Assembly (NCBI GenBank): GCA_958450325.1
Contig: OY288247.1
Coordinates: 14,994,429 to 15,058,428 of the forward strand
From: Agrostemma githago
Taxonomy: Eukaryota; Streptophyta; Magnoliopsida; Caryophyllales; Caryophyllaceae
Reading direction: 5' to 3'
DNA length: 64,000 nucleotides
In this document: piece by piece, positions 8,960 to 19,129 of the stretch
Layout of the letters: each line of letters opens with the position of its first letter
Numbering within the stretch: position 1 is the first letter of the stretch
Position numbers and translations under genes: made by a program
Notes under the pieces: model-generated
Told to the model about the DNA's origin: nothing
What the model saw: the letters and a program-made list of their open reading frames with translations, nothing else
Databases searched by the model: none

Positions 8960-10978
8960 TATTATTATTATTATTATTTTTATTTTTTTTGCAAGAATTG
9001 TATGACTCTTTATTCATCCAATTTAGGAAGTTTAAAGAGCCTATGCTTACAAAAAACGATATCCCCTACTATGTGTATATGCACATAGAGATTTACATGT
9101 GTACTCTAAATTTCAACTTAATATTCCTACTTTTCAATCGAGCAAAAATATCAAACTTAATTTGTCCTATAATCTGCTGTACTGATCTTGCTTTACTGTC
9201 AAATATCCTTGCATTTCTCTCCGCCCAGATATAATAGATAGCTGCTGCCAATGTTGATGAAAACCATTTGCTTCTCCAGTTCTTTTTCGCTTTTCTTGTG
9301 TTACTCCATATCATTTCAAGTCTACCACTATTACTTCTGCCCATTAGATTCATCCATTGAAATAAACCCCCCCAGACTTGCCTTGCATATACACAATCAA
9401 AGAATAAGTGATCATGACTCTCCTCATTCTGGGTGCATAGCACACATCTATTCACGACATAAATTCCTCTCTTGTGCATATTATCCAATGTAGCCAATTT
9501 AGTTTGCCCTGCCAAAGATGCAATTATCCCATGTTTTGGAATGACCGTTGCTCCTTTAAATCCCATTAACCAACGCTTCTTTGCTCTCTTTATCCTGAAC
9601 CATTCGTAAACAGTAGCAGTATAGTAAGAGCCATTGTTATGCCAGTTGCGTATTAACTCTTCAGCCCTCTGCTCATCCCCTGTTGCATTAACTATCAGAT
9701 TCCTTATATGCAGAATTCCCCTGAATAAACCGGGGTGTGATTCCTTCTGGGTTATATCCCATATAGTTTGACTTCCCAGTATATAACTTTTAACCCATTG
9801 ACACCAGATTCCCCCTGTATTTGTGATAATTTTGCAGAGCCAATAACACAATTGAACCTTATTCCAAACCCGGATATCCTTAGCATTAAACCCTCCTTCC
9901 TCCCAAGGTCCACAAATACTTGCCCAGCTCTTATAAGCTTTACTCCTTCCGTATGAAATTCCAGTCCAGAAGTAAGTTCTACAATACTTTTCAATCCGTG
10001 TAAGCACATTGTTAGGTAGTAGAGCATTAGCACTCCAATAGTTCATAACCCCAAAAATTACTGAGTTAATCAGTTGAATGCGTCCTGCGTAAGTCAGACA
10101 GTGAACAGACCACTTATTCATAGCACTCTGAATTTTATTAATGAGGCTCGAGTAATATTCCATTCTATTAATCACATCATTTAGAGGTATCCCAAGATAC
10201 TTACAAGGGAATTGTCCCTGTTTAAACCCCGAGAAAGCCAGTATTTGATCCTGAACTTCAATACAAGTTCCCCCAAAATAAACTTCGGTGTCATCTCTAT
10301 TTGCCATTAATCCGGCTTCAGCAGCAAACCTGTCCAATGTTGCATTCACAGCCTGTACAGAAGGAGTGTCCCCCCCCCCCCTCATAAAAACCATTAAGTC
10401 ATCAGCGAAGATTAAATGATTTAGATTGATCTTCCTACATTTAGGATGTAGGGAAACCTGAGGTAATTGGTTGATTAATCTCAAACGACGAGACAATACT
10501 TCCATACTCCGTACAAAGATATACGGAGACAATGGATCTCCTTGTCTTATCCCACTTTTGCCTTTGAAAAACCCATGAATGGATCCATTAATCTTAAGAG
10601 AAAACCAAGAGCCCGTAATGCATTCTAGAATCCACTTCACAAATTTTGGTGGGAAATTAAGCCACTTGAACATATCCTCGATGAAGTTCCATTGCAGAGA
10701 ATCAAATGCTTTTCGTAAATCTATCTTCATTAAGCACCTAGGTGTAAGAAACTTCCTCCCATACCCTTTAATTAGAGATTGAGAAAGTGCTATGTTTTCA
10801 TGGATACTTCTTCCGGGTATAAAGGCAGCCTCCTCAACTCCAATTAGCTTTTGCAACACACTTTTCAGTCTATTTGCCAGCAGCTTGCTGATGGTTTTAT
10901 AAAAAATCGAACAACATGAAATAGGTCGATAGTCCATCACTGATTGACATACCTCCTTTTTCGGAATGAGAGTAAGAA
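8960..10978 (-). mobile_element. LINE B, 5'-truncated L1-type LINE
   Basis: The 3' end is marked by an ATT repeat and T-run at 8960-8990, then TTGCAAG. The coding part is open over 615 codons. The 5' side ends at about 10978, where the next ATT repeat, the tail of LINE C, starts. It has the same orientation as LINEs A and C. Confidence 0.8.
9093..10940 (-). CDS. LINE B ORF2: reverse transcriptase with zf-RVT C-terminus (uninterrupted, N-terminally truncated)
   Basis: The reading frame starts in RT motif 1-2 (DYRPISCCSIFYKTISKLLANRL) and runs through FIPGRSIHENIALSQ, KIDLRKAFDSLQWNF, GIRQGDPLSPYIF and the catalytic FADD (codons 10409-10398). It continues past KYLGIPL, LTYAGRIQLINSVIFG and the zinc-binding part (IPKHGIIASLAGQ, CVLCTQNEE..HLFFDC) to the stop at 9093. 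The frame carries on upstream of the first ATG (ILTLIPKKEVCQSV) to the truncation point, so the ATG is not a native start. The apurinic endonuclease domain and ORF1 are missing. A run of C at about 10371-10382 encodes RGGGD where sister copies have RGD, a slippage that happened to keep the frame. Confidence 0.85.
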   Translation of the reverse strand: MMDYRPISCCSIFYKTISKLLANRLKSVLQKLIGVEEAAFIPGRSIHENIALSQSLIKGYGRKFLTPRCLMKIDLRKAFDSLQWNFIEDMFKWLNFPPKFVKWILECITGSWFSLKINGSIHGFFKGKSGIRQGDPLSPYIFVRSMEVLSRRLRLINQLPQVSLHPKCRKINLNHLIFADDLMVFMRGGGDTPSVQAVNATLDRFAAEAGLMANRDDTEVYFGGTCIEVQDQILAFSGFKQGQFPCKYLGIPLNDVINRMEYYSSLINKIQSAMNKWSVHCLTYAGRIQLINSVIFGVMNYWSANALLPNNVLTRIEKYCRTYFWTGISYGRSKAYKSWASICGPWEEGGFNAKDIRVWNKVQLCYWLCKIITNTGGIWCQWVKSYILGSQTIWDITQKESHPGLFRGILHIRNLIVNATGDEQRAEELIRNWHNNGSYYTATVYEWFRIKRAKKRWLMGFKGATVIPKHGIIASLAGQTKLATLDNMHKRGIYVVNRCVLCTQNEESHDHLFFDCVYARQVWGGLFQWMNLMGRSNSGRLEMIWSNTRKAKKNWRSKWFSSTLAAAIYYIWAERNARIFDSKARSVQQIIGQIKFDIFARLKSRNIKLKFRVHM

Positions 10979-11990
10979 TTATTATTATTATTATTATTAA
11001 TTTTTTTTTTGCAGAAAATTATCATTTCATATCATAGATGTGAAATTACATTTTGGTGCAAAAAGTTCTAACACACTATATGAAATCAATTCAAACTCGC
11101 TAAAATCCTACAAAATTTAGAACTAACTTTACTAGACAAAAATCTGGCTTTAACAATGAACTTTAACTGCTCAAACATTCCTTCAACTGATAAACTTTTT
11201 TCCACAAACAATCTCTTATTACGCTCTTTCCACACAACAGCAACAGCAGCAGCTAAACAGACCTGGAGCCAGGGGTGTTTCCAATGTTTCTTATGCTTAG
11301 GATGATTGCTCCATTGAATAATATGTCTGAGGTTGATTGCAGGAATGACTATCCCCATCCACTGAGTAACTAGTGACCAAAACTGCATTGAAATAGGACA
11401 GCTAAAGAATAAATGATGATGGTTTCCCCTGGCATTCAATTATAGGATACACCTGTTTGCCAAATATATCCCTCTCTGTGCATACATGTCCATTGTGGGA
11501 AGCTTCTGTTGAGCTGCAAGTGTAAAAAAAACCCGACTGCTAGGAGCCATCAAAGAAGAGTGAGGGATGGTCTTAGAAAGCTGTCTTTTATCAAGGAAAC
11601 ACTACTACAAAGATGGGAAAAGACACCATTGAAATGAAACCATGAAAACATAAAAATGATTTCTTAACTAAAGAAACCTTTAATAAAGAATAAATGATCT
11701 CTTATAAATAACAAAGAAACCATTTAATTATTAAATGGTCTCTTATGAATAAAAAAGAAACCATTTAATCATCAAATGATCTCTTATTACTCCATATAAC
11801 AAAGAAATCATTTAATAATTGATGATTCCTTTACCAAAGATCTCTATTTCATTGCCTACCAAAAAGAAAAAAGAAAAACACCTCCCGTTAGAAGCTGATC
11901 CGCTCATCCCCCCACTCTTTAATCCTTCATGGTTCTTCGGAGATCCAAAGAACTTCCGCTGCTGCAACCACTACCATATCCTCCGCTGCA

Positions 11991-12101
11991 ATGTCCCCTC
12001 ACTTTATCGCCGATGCCACTCGCAGTTCTGCTCCGTTGACAACGCCGCCTCTACTAGAAGTTGTTCAGTCTGAAATCGATGTCCTCCTTGATATTGGAAA
12101 G
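11991..12101 (+). pseudogene. Exon-like fragment in CACTA, unknown family
   Basis: ATG followed by 36 open codons, ending in GGAAAG before a GT. The upstream codons in the same frame are rich in Ser, Thr and Ala, like a transit peptide or disordered N-terminus. The C-terminal part (EVVQSEIDVLLDIGK) looks structured. I do not recognise the family. It could be the first exon of a captured gene. Confidence 0.3.
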
Positions 12102-12739
12102 GTCTGATTCTTTTTTTTTCTACTTTGATTTAGGGTTCGTTTTATGAAAACTTGTGGTAACTCGAGTCAAAACCTCAAAATTGATATCAAAAGCAAATAC
12201 TTCTTATGTCAAGAGTCAAGAGTTAGGGTTTAGGAGCCAAACGAATTTCAGTGAATCGCCAGAATTCGTCCAAGTCTCGCGAATCGATACTCATCTAACG
12301 GTGACGCAGTTCGTCTCCTCAATTATTGACACTTCAATTACTGTCTAAATTCTTGTTGATCATATATGAAATTATTTTATTTGATTTGTTTGCGATTTCA
12401 TTTCAGTAGTTTGATTCATTGATGTTTCGTGATTTTTTCCTCATTTGCGTGTTGAATAGTGAAGTTTAATTCGTTAATTGTTGTTCGTTTTCAGAGAATG
12501 TAGTTTGGAAAATAAAGGCACCACTTGATTTGTTAATGCTGCATTCATTATTTTGTGGACAGTATTGTATCATCTTAATGCTCAGTCGGTGCTCTGTGTA
12601 CCAGAGTTACGTCACATATACCTTTTGTCCTATTGAAACGCATTTTATTTTACTCTATAGAAATGGTAAAATGACATATAACTAATGTTTTTAGTGGTTT
12701 GTTGCTAACAGTATCATTCATATACGAGTAAAACAACAG

Positions 12740-12780
12740 GTTCAGTGGAGCAATTCAAGGAAATAAGTGCAGCATACGAG
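12740..12780 (+). pseudogene. DnaJ (J-domain) exon fragment in CACTA
   Basis: Between an AACAG acceptor and a GTACTT donor lie 41 bases encoding VEQFKEISAAYE, with VL read through into the following GTACTT. This matches J-domain helix III (xxFKEIxxAYEVLSD) of DnaJ/Hsp40 co-chaperones. The HPD motif and the rest are absent. It is a captured fragment with no independent function visible. Confidence 0.5.
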
Positions 12781-13011
12781 GTACTTCTAATTTCTTAGTT
12801 TTTGAGAATTTTACCATTCAATGTTTATGTGAAAGAGACTGGTGATTTTCTAGGATATCGTTCCAATTTGCTATACCTACTGCGCTCTTTCATTTTTATC
12901 TAACTGGCATCAAGACTCTGTATTTGTTTATTTTCCAAATTGCACGAGGTACTGGTTTCTGAGAATCTGTGATGTAACATTAAGCCTCTGTATTTGTTTA
13001 TTTTTCCACAG

Positions 13012-13048
13012 GGATATTAAGCCTGAAAATTTGTTGCTGGATCATGAG
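13012..13048 (+). pseudogene. Protein kinase catalytic-loop exon fragment in CACTA
   Basis: After a TTTCCACAG acceptor, 37 bases encode DIKPENLLLDHE, followed by a GT donor. This is kinase subdomain VIb, the catalytic loop normally written HRDxKPEN, with the catalytic Asp and Asn. The wording LLLDHE resembles Aurora-type and some calcium-regulated plant kinases, but 12 residues cannot decide. No glycine loop, VAIK lysine or DFG is nearby. Confidence 0.55.
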
Positions 13049-13467
13049 GTACCACCTGTAACTTGCTCAGTTTGTTTCATTTTTACCCTTGATGCTACAT
13101 TAGTGATCAGTTTTTATCATAGGGACATTAAGCTTAACTGACTGTCTGTCTGATAATCTGATGCTTGCTTAATATTTAGTATCATATTAGGTTTCTTTCT
13201 TCTCTTTTTTAATGAACTTTTACTATTATTCTTGTTTATTGTTTAGGGTTCGTCGATTATTTTTTGTTCCTAATTGTTTTTTCATGGAGTTAAACCATTT
13301 TTATTGTTTGCTCTTGGTTAGTAGCCTGGATTATACCTATTTGAAATGTATGAATATCTGAACTAAATAGCTGGGTAACTTGAGACCATAATTCTCATAA
13401 TCGATTAACACTATCGCTAAAGTTCGTCATAACTTGTACATCCGTATCTTTGTTTCTGTGCATTTAG

Positions 13468-13526
13468 AGGAGTATTCTCAATCAAAAGTTGATAGTGTGA
13501 ATCATGCTGAACGTTTGTGTTTTCAA
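13468..13526 (+). pseudogene. Exon-like fragment in CACTA, possibly Hsp70-like
   Basis: After a TGCATTTAG acceptor and before a GTAAGT donor, 59 bases read EYSQSKVDSVNHAERLCFQ. The spacing of K, D, N, A and F/Y-Q resembles the C-terminal substrate domain of Hsp70 (..D..N.A....YQ). The match is short and weak. The splice borders are textbook. Confidence 0.25.
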
Positions 13527-16525
13527 GTAAGTCTCCGCCCCATTGTGGGACACGTCTATCATTGACGTTATTGAAAAAACCATCTCTTAGAATTAGTAGT
13601 TCCAAAATACCGTGGCACTGGCCTTGTCATGATGGTTGTTTGTTTGTGTGTTTTGCTTGTAGAGCTTCGACGTGGGAGAAAGTCGTGGCTTCTATAATTG
13701 AGGCATTCAGTACAGCCATGTAGCATTGAATTCAATGAAAAGAAGTAAGACCCTTCTCTGCTGCCCTTGTTAGATGGATTTATGGATTTGGAAAATTTGT
13801 GAGATAATAATTGGTGGTCAACCATATTTGTTTCCTTACATCTTGTATGTTTTGTAATCGCTTTTGATCTGTCGCACGCTGACTGATTCATTTTGTACGT
13901 GGTTTACTGTTTTAATCAGGTTTGCGACTCTGCTGCACCAACGCATAAGTTCTATAAAGCGGGGTTCTGGGAAGGAAGCGTAGTTTACTGTTTTTAAGAT
14001 ATTTACTGTACATTTTTTTGGTACACAAGATATTTATGTTATATTGCACTATTTCAGTATTTTGTGCTTCTAATGTAATTTTAACGCATCTTGGAATAAT
14101 TTTTATATATATATGACATGTTTTATGGAAATTCGTGTTTTTTATTTGATGTATATGAAAATGATATTGTATGAGAAGTTGAGAACATTGTATTTTAATG
14201 GTTGGGTTATCTTAAATATTAAAAAAAAAACAAGGTGGGAAAGAAACCATATAAGTGTGTTACATGGTGTATTAAGTTGGTAGCAAAGAAATCATTTGAA
14301 TGTATTAGATGGTTTATTAAGTTGAGATAAGAAACCATTTATCTCTCAAATAAGGTGTTTTTCTCATGGACCAAAGAAATCATTTGTCTCTTAAAATTGG
14401 TTTCTAAATCATAAGCAAAGAAACCATTTTTCTAACATGGTTTCTTACCCTAAGACACCTTTGACCTGGAGATCATCTCCTTATTGGTGTCTTAGGGTAT
14501 TTTAACATGGTTTCTTTGCCCTTTTTTCTAGTAGTGAAATTAAGATAAGCTGCAGAAACATTAAACTTGCCATTCTGATTACAAGAGTTCAAGAGTCTTG
14601 CCTTCTCCTCTGAACCACAATGCTTGATGCAGAAATCCTTCACATGGATAAGATCTTTTATGGCAGAAGGATAAAACTCTTTGAAAGATAAGTTCCAAAT
14701 GGATGTACTGCTAAGGATGTAAGCATTGCACCATTTGATCCAAATCCCTCCAATCCCCTCTGATAGCTGCCAAACACTCTTAGCCAACAGAGCTTGGTTC
14801 CAAGTTTCAAGGTTTTTAAGATTTAACCCCCCTTGTTTCCAAGGAAGGCAAATGTCCTTCCATTTCTTAAAGACAAGTCTTTTCTCACTAGGTTTAATAC
14901 CCCAAAAGAAGTCCTTACAAAGTTTATTAACCACTTTGAGAACTGATTGTGGGAACAAAACACTTGAGCACCAGAAATTCTCTAGGCCAAAAATCACAGA
15001 GCTTAAAAGCTGTATCTTGCCAGCATAGGACAAGAAGGCAGTAGACCAGTGATTAATAGCCTTTTGGATCTTCAAAATGAATGGATCAAAAAGCTTAACT
15101 GCAATCTTAAAATCACTGAGTGGCATACCAAGATATCTGAAGGGAAAATCACCAATACTGAATCTAGTTTGCTCCTGGATCAGAGCTTGCACCTCAGGAG
15201 TAACTCCTCCAAAGTACATACAAGTCTTGTCAGGATTTGCAAATAGGCCAGAAGTCAGTCCAAAATCATGGAGAACATTCTTAATAGCCAGAACAGAAGG
15301 AAGATCACCTCTAGAGAAAATCATCAAGTCATCAGCAAACACCAAATAGGTGAGATTAATCTTGGTGCATTTAGGATGAAAGGATACATTAGTCTGCAGA
15401 CAAATCTTCCTGAGCTTCTGAGAAAGAACTTCCATGCTTAAAACAAAAATGTATGGTGACAAAGGGTCCCCTTGCCTCACTCCACTTCTCCCTTGGAAGA
15501 ACCCTTCAATTCCACCATTCAAATTAAAGGAGTACCAAGGAGAAGAGATACAACCCATTATCCACTTGATGAATAGAGGTGGAAATCCAAACCCATTTAG
15601 CATCTTCTCAATAAAGCTCCATTGTAAGGAGTCAAAAGCTTTTCTAATATCTACTTTAACAAGACATCTAAGGGTGAGAAACTTCCTGGAATACCCCTTA
15701 ACAAGTCCTTGGGAGAGCAAAATATTATCAAAAATGCTTCTACCCTGGACAAAGGCTGCTTGTTCTTCCTCTACCAAATTAGGCAAAACCTTTTTCAGTC
15801 CGTTTGAGATGACTTTAGATATTGCTTTATAGAACACAGTGCAACAAGAGATAGGCCTATATTCCAAAACACTACTAGCACCAGGCTTTTTGGGGATAAG
15901 AGAAATCAAAGTAGAATTTGCTTGTTTAGACATTTTACCAGTCTTGAAGAAACACATAACAGCTTTACAAAAATCTGCTCCAAGCAGATTTAAAAAACCC
16001 AGCTGAAAAGCCATCAATGCCAGGACTACTATTGATGTCCATATGAAAAACTGCATCCTTAATCTCCTCAGGAGAGATTGGAGCAGTTAGGCCAATAGTT
16101 TGATCCTGATCGAGCTTTGCAGTGATAGAACAATCAAGAACAGGAACACTTTTTCCAATCAGATTTGAGTAGTAGTCTTGAAAAGCTTTAGCAACAGCTT
16201 TAGGACCTTTTTGAAGAGCACCCTGAGAATCAGTAATAGCGCCTAACATTTGTTGAGTTCTTCTCTCAGATATTTTAGTATAAAAATATTTGGAAGAGCA
16301 ATCAGCAAGTTAAATATGTTTTACTTTGGATCTCTGCTGCAACATACTAATCTCGGATCTCTTTAAATTGATATAGGTATCATTTAAGGCATTTTCCTCC
16401 TCCATGAGTATCATTCTGAAGTTTGTTTTGACAACTAATAAGAGCTTCCCTAGCCTCATTAACTCTGGAAGAAAGATTACAAAAGTATTGCTTGTGGAAA
16501 GCCTTTAAAGCTTTCTTAAGTTAGA

Positions 16526-16622
16526 TGATTATTATTATAAGGTTTTTAATCCACTGCATCTCCCCAGCGGAAGGCCCTAGGTGGCACTTCCCCCGGAATA
16601 ACACGGGATGAGCCTACACGGA

Positions 16623-16711
<89 letters not shown>
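16526..16711. repeat. Long ATT microsatellite with a short unidentified leader
   Basis: 16624-16711 is an uninterrupted run of about 29 ATT units. To its left, 16526-16623 is a short unique stretch (CCCAGCGGAAGGCCCTAGGTG and following) unlike its AT-rich surroundings. It may be the end of another LINE or SINE with an ATT tail on the plus strand. The frame across the run encodes only isoleucine and is not a gene. Confidence 0.7.
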
Positions 16712-16712
<1 letters not shown>

Positions 16713-19129
16713 TATAAATTTTTTCCTTTTGTCGATTTAGTCTTACTGAATTTTTCCCTCATATATGTATGTGTCACCAAGTTTTGTCTTTACACAGTTG
16801 AAAATTTTGTCTTCTTAAAAGATTTCCCGTTCTATTTTGAAAATATTCTCCTCAGTTGTATACTCGCTCTTTGTTCGTTCTAATTTTAGTGCTAATTTTT
16901 TTTCGTGCATTTGTTGTTGTTTAGTGAACTTATGTGAAGCCACTAATCAAGTCTGGAATTCCTCGCTTTTCAGGTATAATAATTTTATTTTAATTGATTA
17001 TTTATATAGATATATTTCAAGTTAACTTTAAATATAATGGATTTGGTGTTCATGAGAGTGTCCTTTTATATGTATTCAAACTTGAAGAAATTTACAAAAT
17101 ATAATTAAGAAGAAGTTACAACTGTTTTTGTTTTTCAGTTTCTTGCATTCAGCTCTGATTTATTCTTATTGGATTTTGTTTTGTTGCTTATATATGTATT
17201 GTTTTTTCATGATTATAGATAGATGCGTTTCCGTTCTGTTTTTAAAATATTCTCTTCAGTTGTACAATTGTTCTTCCTTGATTCTAATTTTAGTGCTGGT
17301 TTAATCTTTTTGCATTTGTTTTTGTTTAGTAAAATCATGTGAAGCCAATAATCAAGTCTGCAATTTTTCATTTCTTAGATATAATAATTTTATTCTAATT
17401 GATTATTTATATAAATATATTTCAAGTTCACTTTAAATATCATGGATATTGGGTTCATAAGAGTGTGCTTTTATTTATATTCAAGCTTGAAGAAATTTAC
17501 AAAATATGATTAAGAAGTTGTTTGTCCTTTTACAATTTCTTGCATTCGGCTCTAATTTACTCTTATTACATTTTGTTTATTGCTTACATATATGTATTGT
17601 TTTTTCATAATTTTAGAGTTGTTATAAAGTTTTTGCTTTATTATTAAACTTATATATACATAGACAAAATATTAGATAAAATTTTTAGAAAGATTGTGAT
17701 TAAAATAATGTACGTGATAATAAATGTACTAACAAAATGAATCATCTTTGTTGGAAAGTATAAAAATAAAATAAAATAATGGAGTAAGTTAAATCAAATG
17801 AAATTTCCATTCTTTATCAATGAATATTAATTTTCTACTCATTATTATAACAAATAATAATTAAATAAGGGTAAATGAAAAGGTTTTCGTCAATTACTAA
17901 TGTAATTAATAACATTTAATAAAAAAAACATAATATCACATATAATAATACAACAAATTATTAAATAAAAGTTTTAGACAAGATTGCGATTTTGGAAAAT
18001 GTAGGCCGTAATAAATTTATTAATGAAAACAATTTGCATTGATTTTTACATTCACAAATGAAAATTCTTATTGCTATAAAAGGTAGTATTAGATTGTGAT
18101 TAAAATAATGTACGTGATATTAAATGTACTAACAAAATGAATCATGTTTGTTGAAAAGTATAAAAATAAAATAAAATAATGGAGTAAGTTAAATCTAATG
18201 AAATTGTCATTCTTTATCAATGAATATTAATTTTCTACTCATTATTATAACAAATAATAATTAAATAAGGGTAAATGAAAAGGTTTTGGTCAATTATTAA
18301 TGTAATTAATTACATTTAATAAAAAAAACTTAATATCACATATAATAATACAACAGCTTATTAAAAAAAGTTTTAGAAAAGATAATGATTTCCGAAAATG
18401 TAGTTCGTAATAAATTTATTAATGAAAACAATTTGCAGTGATTTTTACATTCACAAATGAAAATTCTTATTGCTATAAAAGGTAGTATTAGATTGTGATT
18501 AAAATGATGTACGTGATAATAAATGCACTAAGAAAATGACTCATCTTTGTTGAAAAGCATAAAAATAAAATAATGGAGTAAGTTAGGTCAAATGAAATTT
18601 ACATTCCTTATCAATGAATATTAATTTTATACTCATTATTATAACAAATAATAATTAAATAAGGATAAATGAAAAGATTTTGGTCAATTACTAATGTAAG
18701 TAATTACATTTAATGAAAAAACTTAATATCACATATAATATAATACACAAATTATTAAATAAAAGTTTTAGAAAAGAGTGTGATTTCTGAAAATGTAGGT
18801 CATAGTAAATTTGTTAATGAAAACAAATAAATTTATTAATGAAAACAATTTGCATTGATTTTTACATTCACAAATGAAAATTCTTATTGTTATAAAAGGT
18901 AGTTTTACACAATTTACTATTTTCGATTAAAAAAAAGTACACTCTTATGAACACAAAACCCATGATAGATAAATTTAACTTGAAACATATTTATATAAAT
19001 AATCAATGAATTATAACAAATAATAGTTAAATAAGGGTAAATAAAAAGGTTTTGGTCAATTACTAATGTAATTAATTACATTTAATATAATAAAAAAACT
19101 TAATATCACATATAATAATACAACAAGTT
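16712..19129 (+). mobile_element. Helitron-like repeat copy 1, central part with tandem and inverted repeats
   Basis: From TTTGTCGATTTAGTCTTACT onwards this matches copy 2 from 38560. Two tandem units of about 404 bp (for example at 16827 and 17231, each beginning near CCGTTCT and ending in CTTCAG...TTAGTG) also occur twice in copy 2 at about 38660 and 39056. From about 17690 there follow 395-bp tandem units, and from 18900 sequence that is the reverse complement of the 404-bp unit. No gene is visible. Confidence 0.5.
17690..19129. repeat. Tandem array of about 395-bp AT-rich units
   Basis: The phrase ATTATTATAACAAATAATA with its surroundings recurs at 17841, 18241, 18635 and about 19008, giving periods near 400, 394 and 373. 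The final unit is broken by LINE D and resumes at 20763. The units are long, diverged and non-coding. Confidence 0.7.

Larger units (their letters stand above)
11600..14536. mobile_element. CACTA transposon carrying host exon fragments (Pack-CACTA candidate)
   Basis: The left end is CACTACTACAAAGATGGG. The right end TTTTTTCTAGTAGTG reads CACTACTAGAAAAAA in reverse complement. The target duplication AAA lies at 11597-11599 and 14537-14539. Subterminal regions carry many copies of AAAGAAACCATTT-like motifs (11630-11820 and 14230-14515). There is no transposase frame. The interior instead holds several exon-like pieces with proper AG and GT borders at 11991-12101, 12740-12780, 13012-13048 and 13468-13526. 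At least two match different conserved protein families. The layout fits a non-autonomous CACTA element that captured gene pieces. Confidence 0.8.
11086..16249 (-). pseudogene. LINE C ORF2 (RT and zf-RVT), interrupted
   Basis: From 16249 leftwards: the region before RT (AVFHMDINSSPGIDGFSAGFF), a frameshift at about 16000 in an A-run, then RT with LISLIPKKPGASSVLEYRPIS, FVQGRSIFDNILLSQG, KVDIRKAFDSLQW, GVRQGDPLSPYIF, catalytic FADD at about 15325-15336 and YLGMPL. The frame is entered by the CACTA insert at 14536. Beyond the insert, 11599-11086 holds the zf-RVT end with one stop near 11440, then HHHLFFSCPISMQFW and VWKERNKRLF. Upstream of 16249 the frame extends to about 16500 with another stop. 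It is inactive. The reading stretch labelled 14473-14520 is CACTA sequence, not LINE. Confidence 0.8.
10979..16525 (-). mobile_element. LINE C, 5'-truncated L1-type LINE split by a CACTA element
   Basis: The 3' tail is ATT repeats and a T-run (10979-11010). ORF2 C-terminal sequence covers 11086-11599 and resumes at 14537, running to about 16525. The intervening 2,937 bp is a CACTA element with a 3-bp duplication. Removing the insert and one duplication copy (2,940 bp, divisible by 3) puts both halves in one frame. The 5' boundary is near the ATGATTATTATTATAAG sequence at 16527. Confidence 0.8.

Noticed and set aside
14473..14536. Apparent C-terminal extension of LINE C ORF2 (TTRKKGKETML...)
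   Set aside because: This part is the terminal inverted repeat of the CACTA element; the true LINE sequence continues at 11599.
8280..15832. Plus-strand frames across LINEs A-C
   Set aside because: They are shadows of the minus-strand ORF2 sequence, which has all the RT and zinc-binding motifs.
16608..16883. Reading frame with a long isoleucine run
   Set aside because: It only translates the ATT microsatellite and the AT-rich DNA after it.
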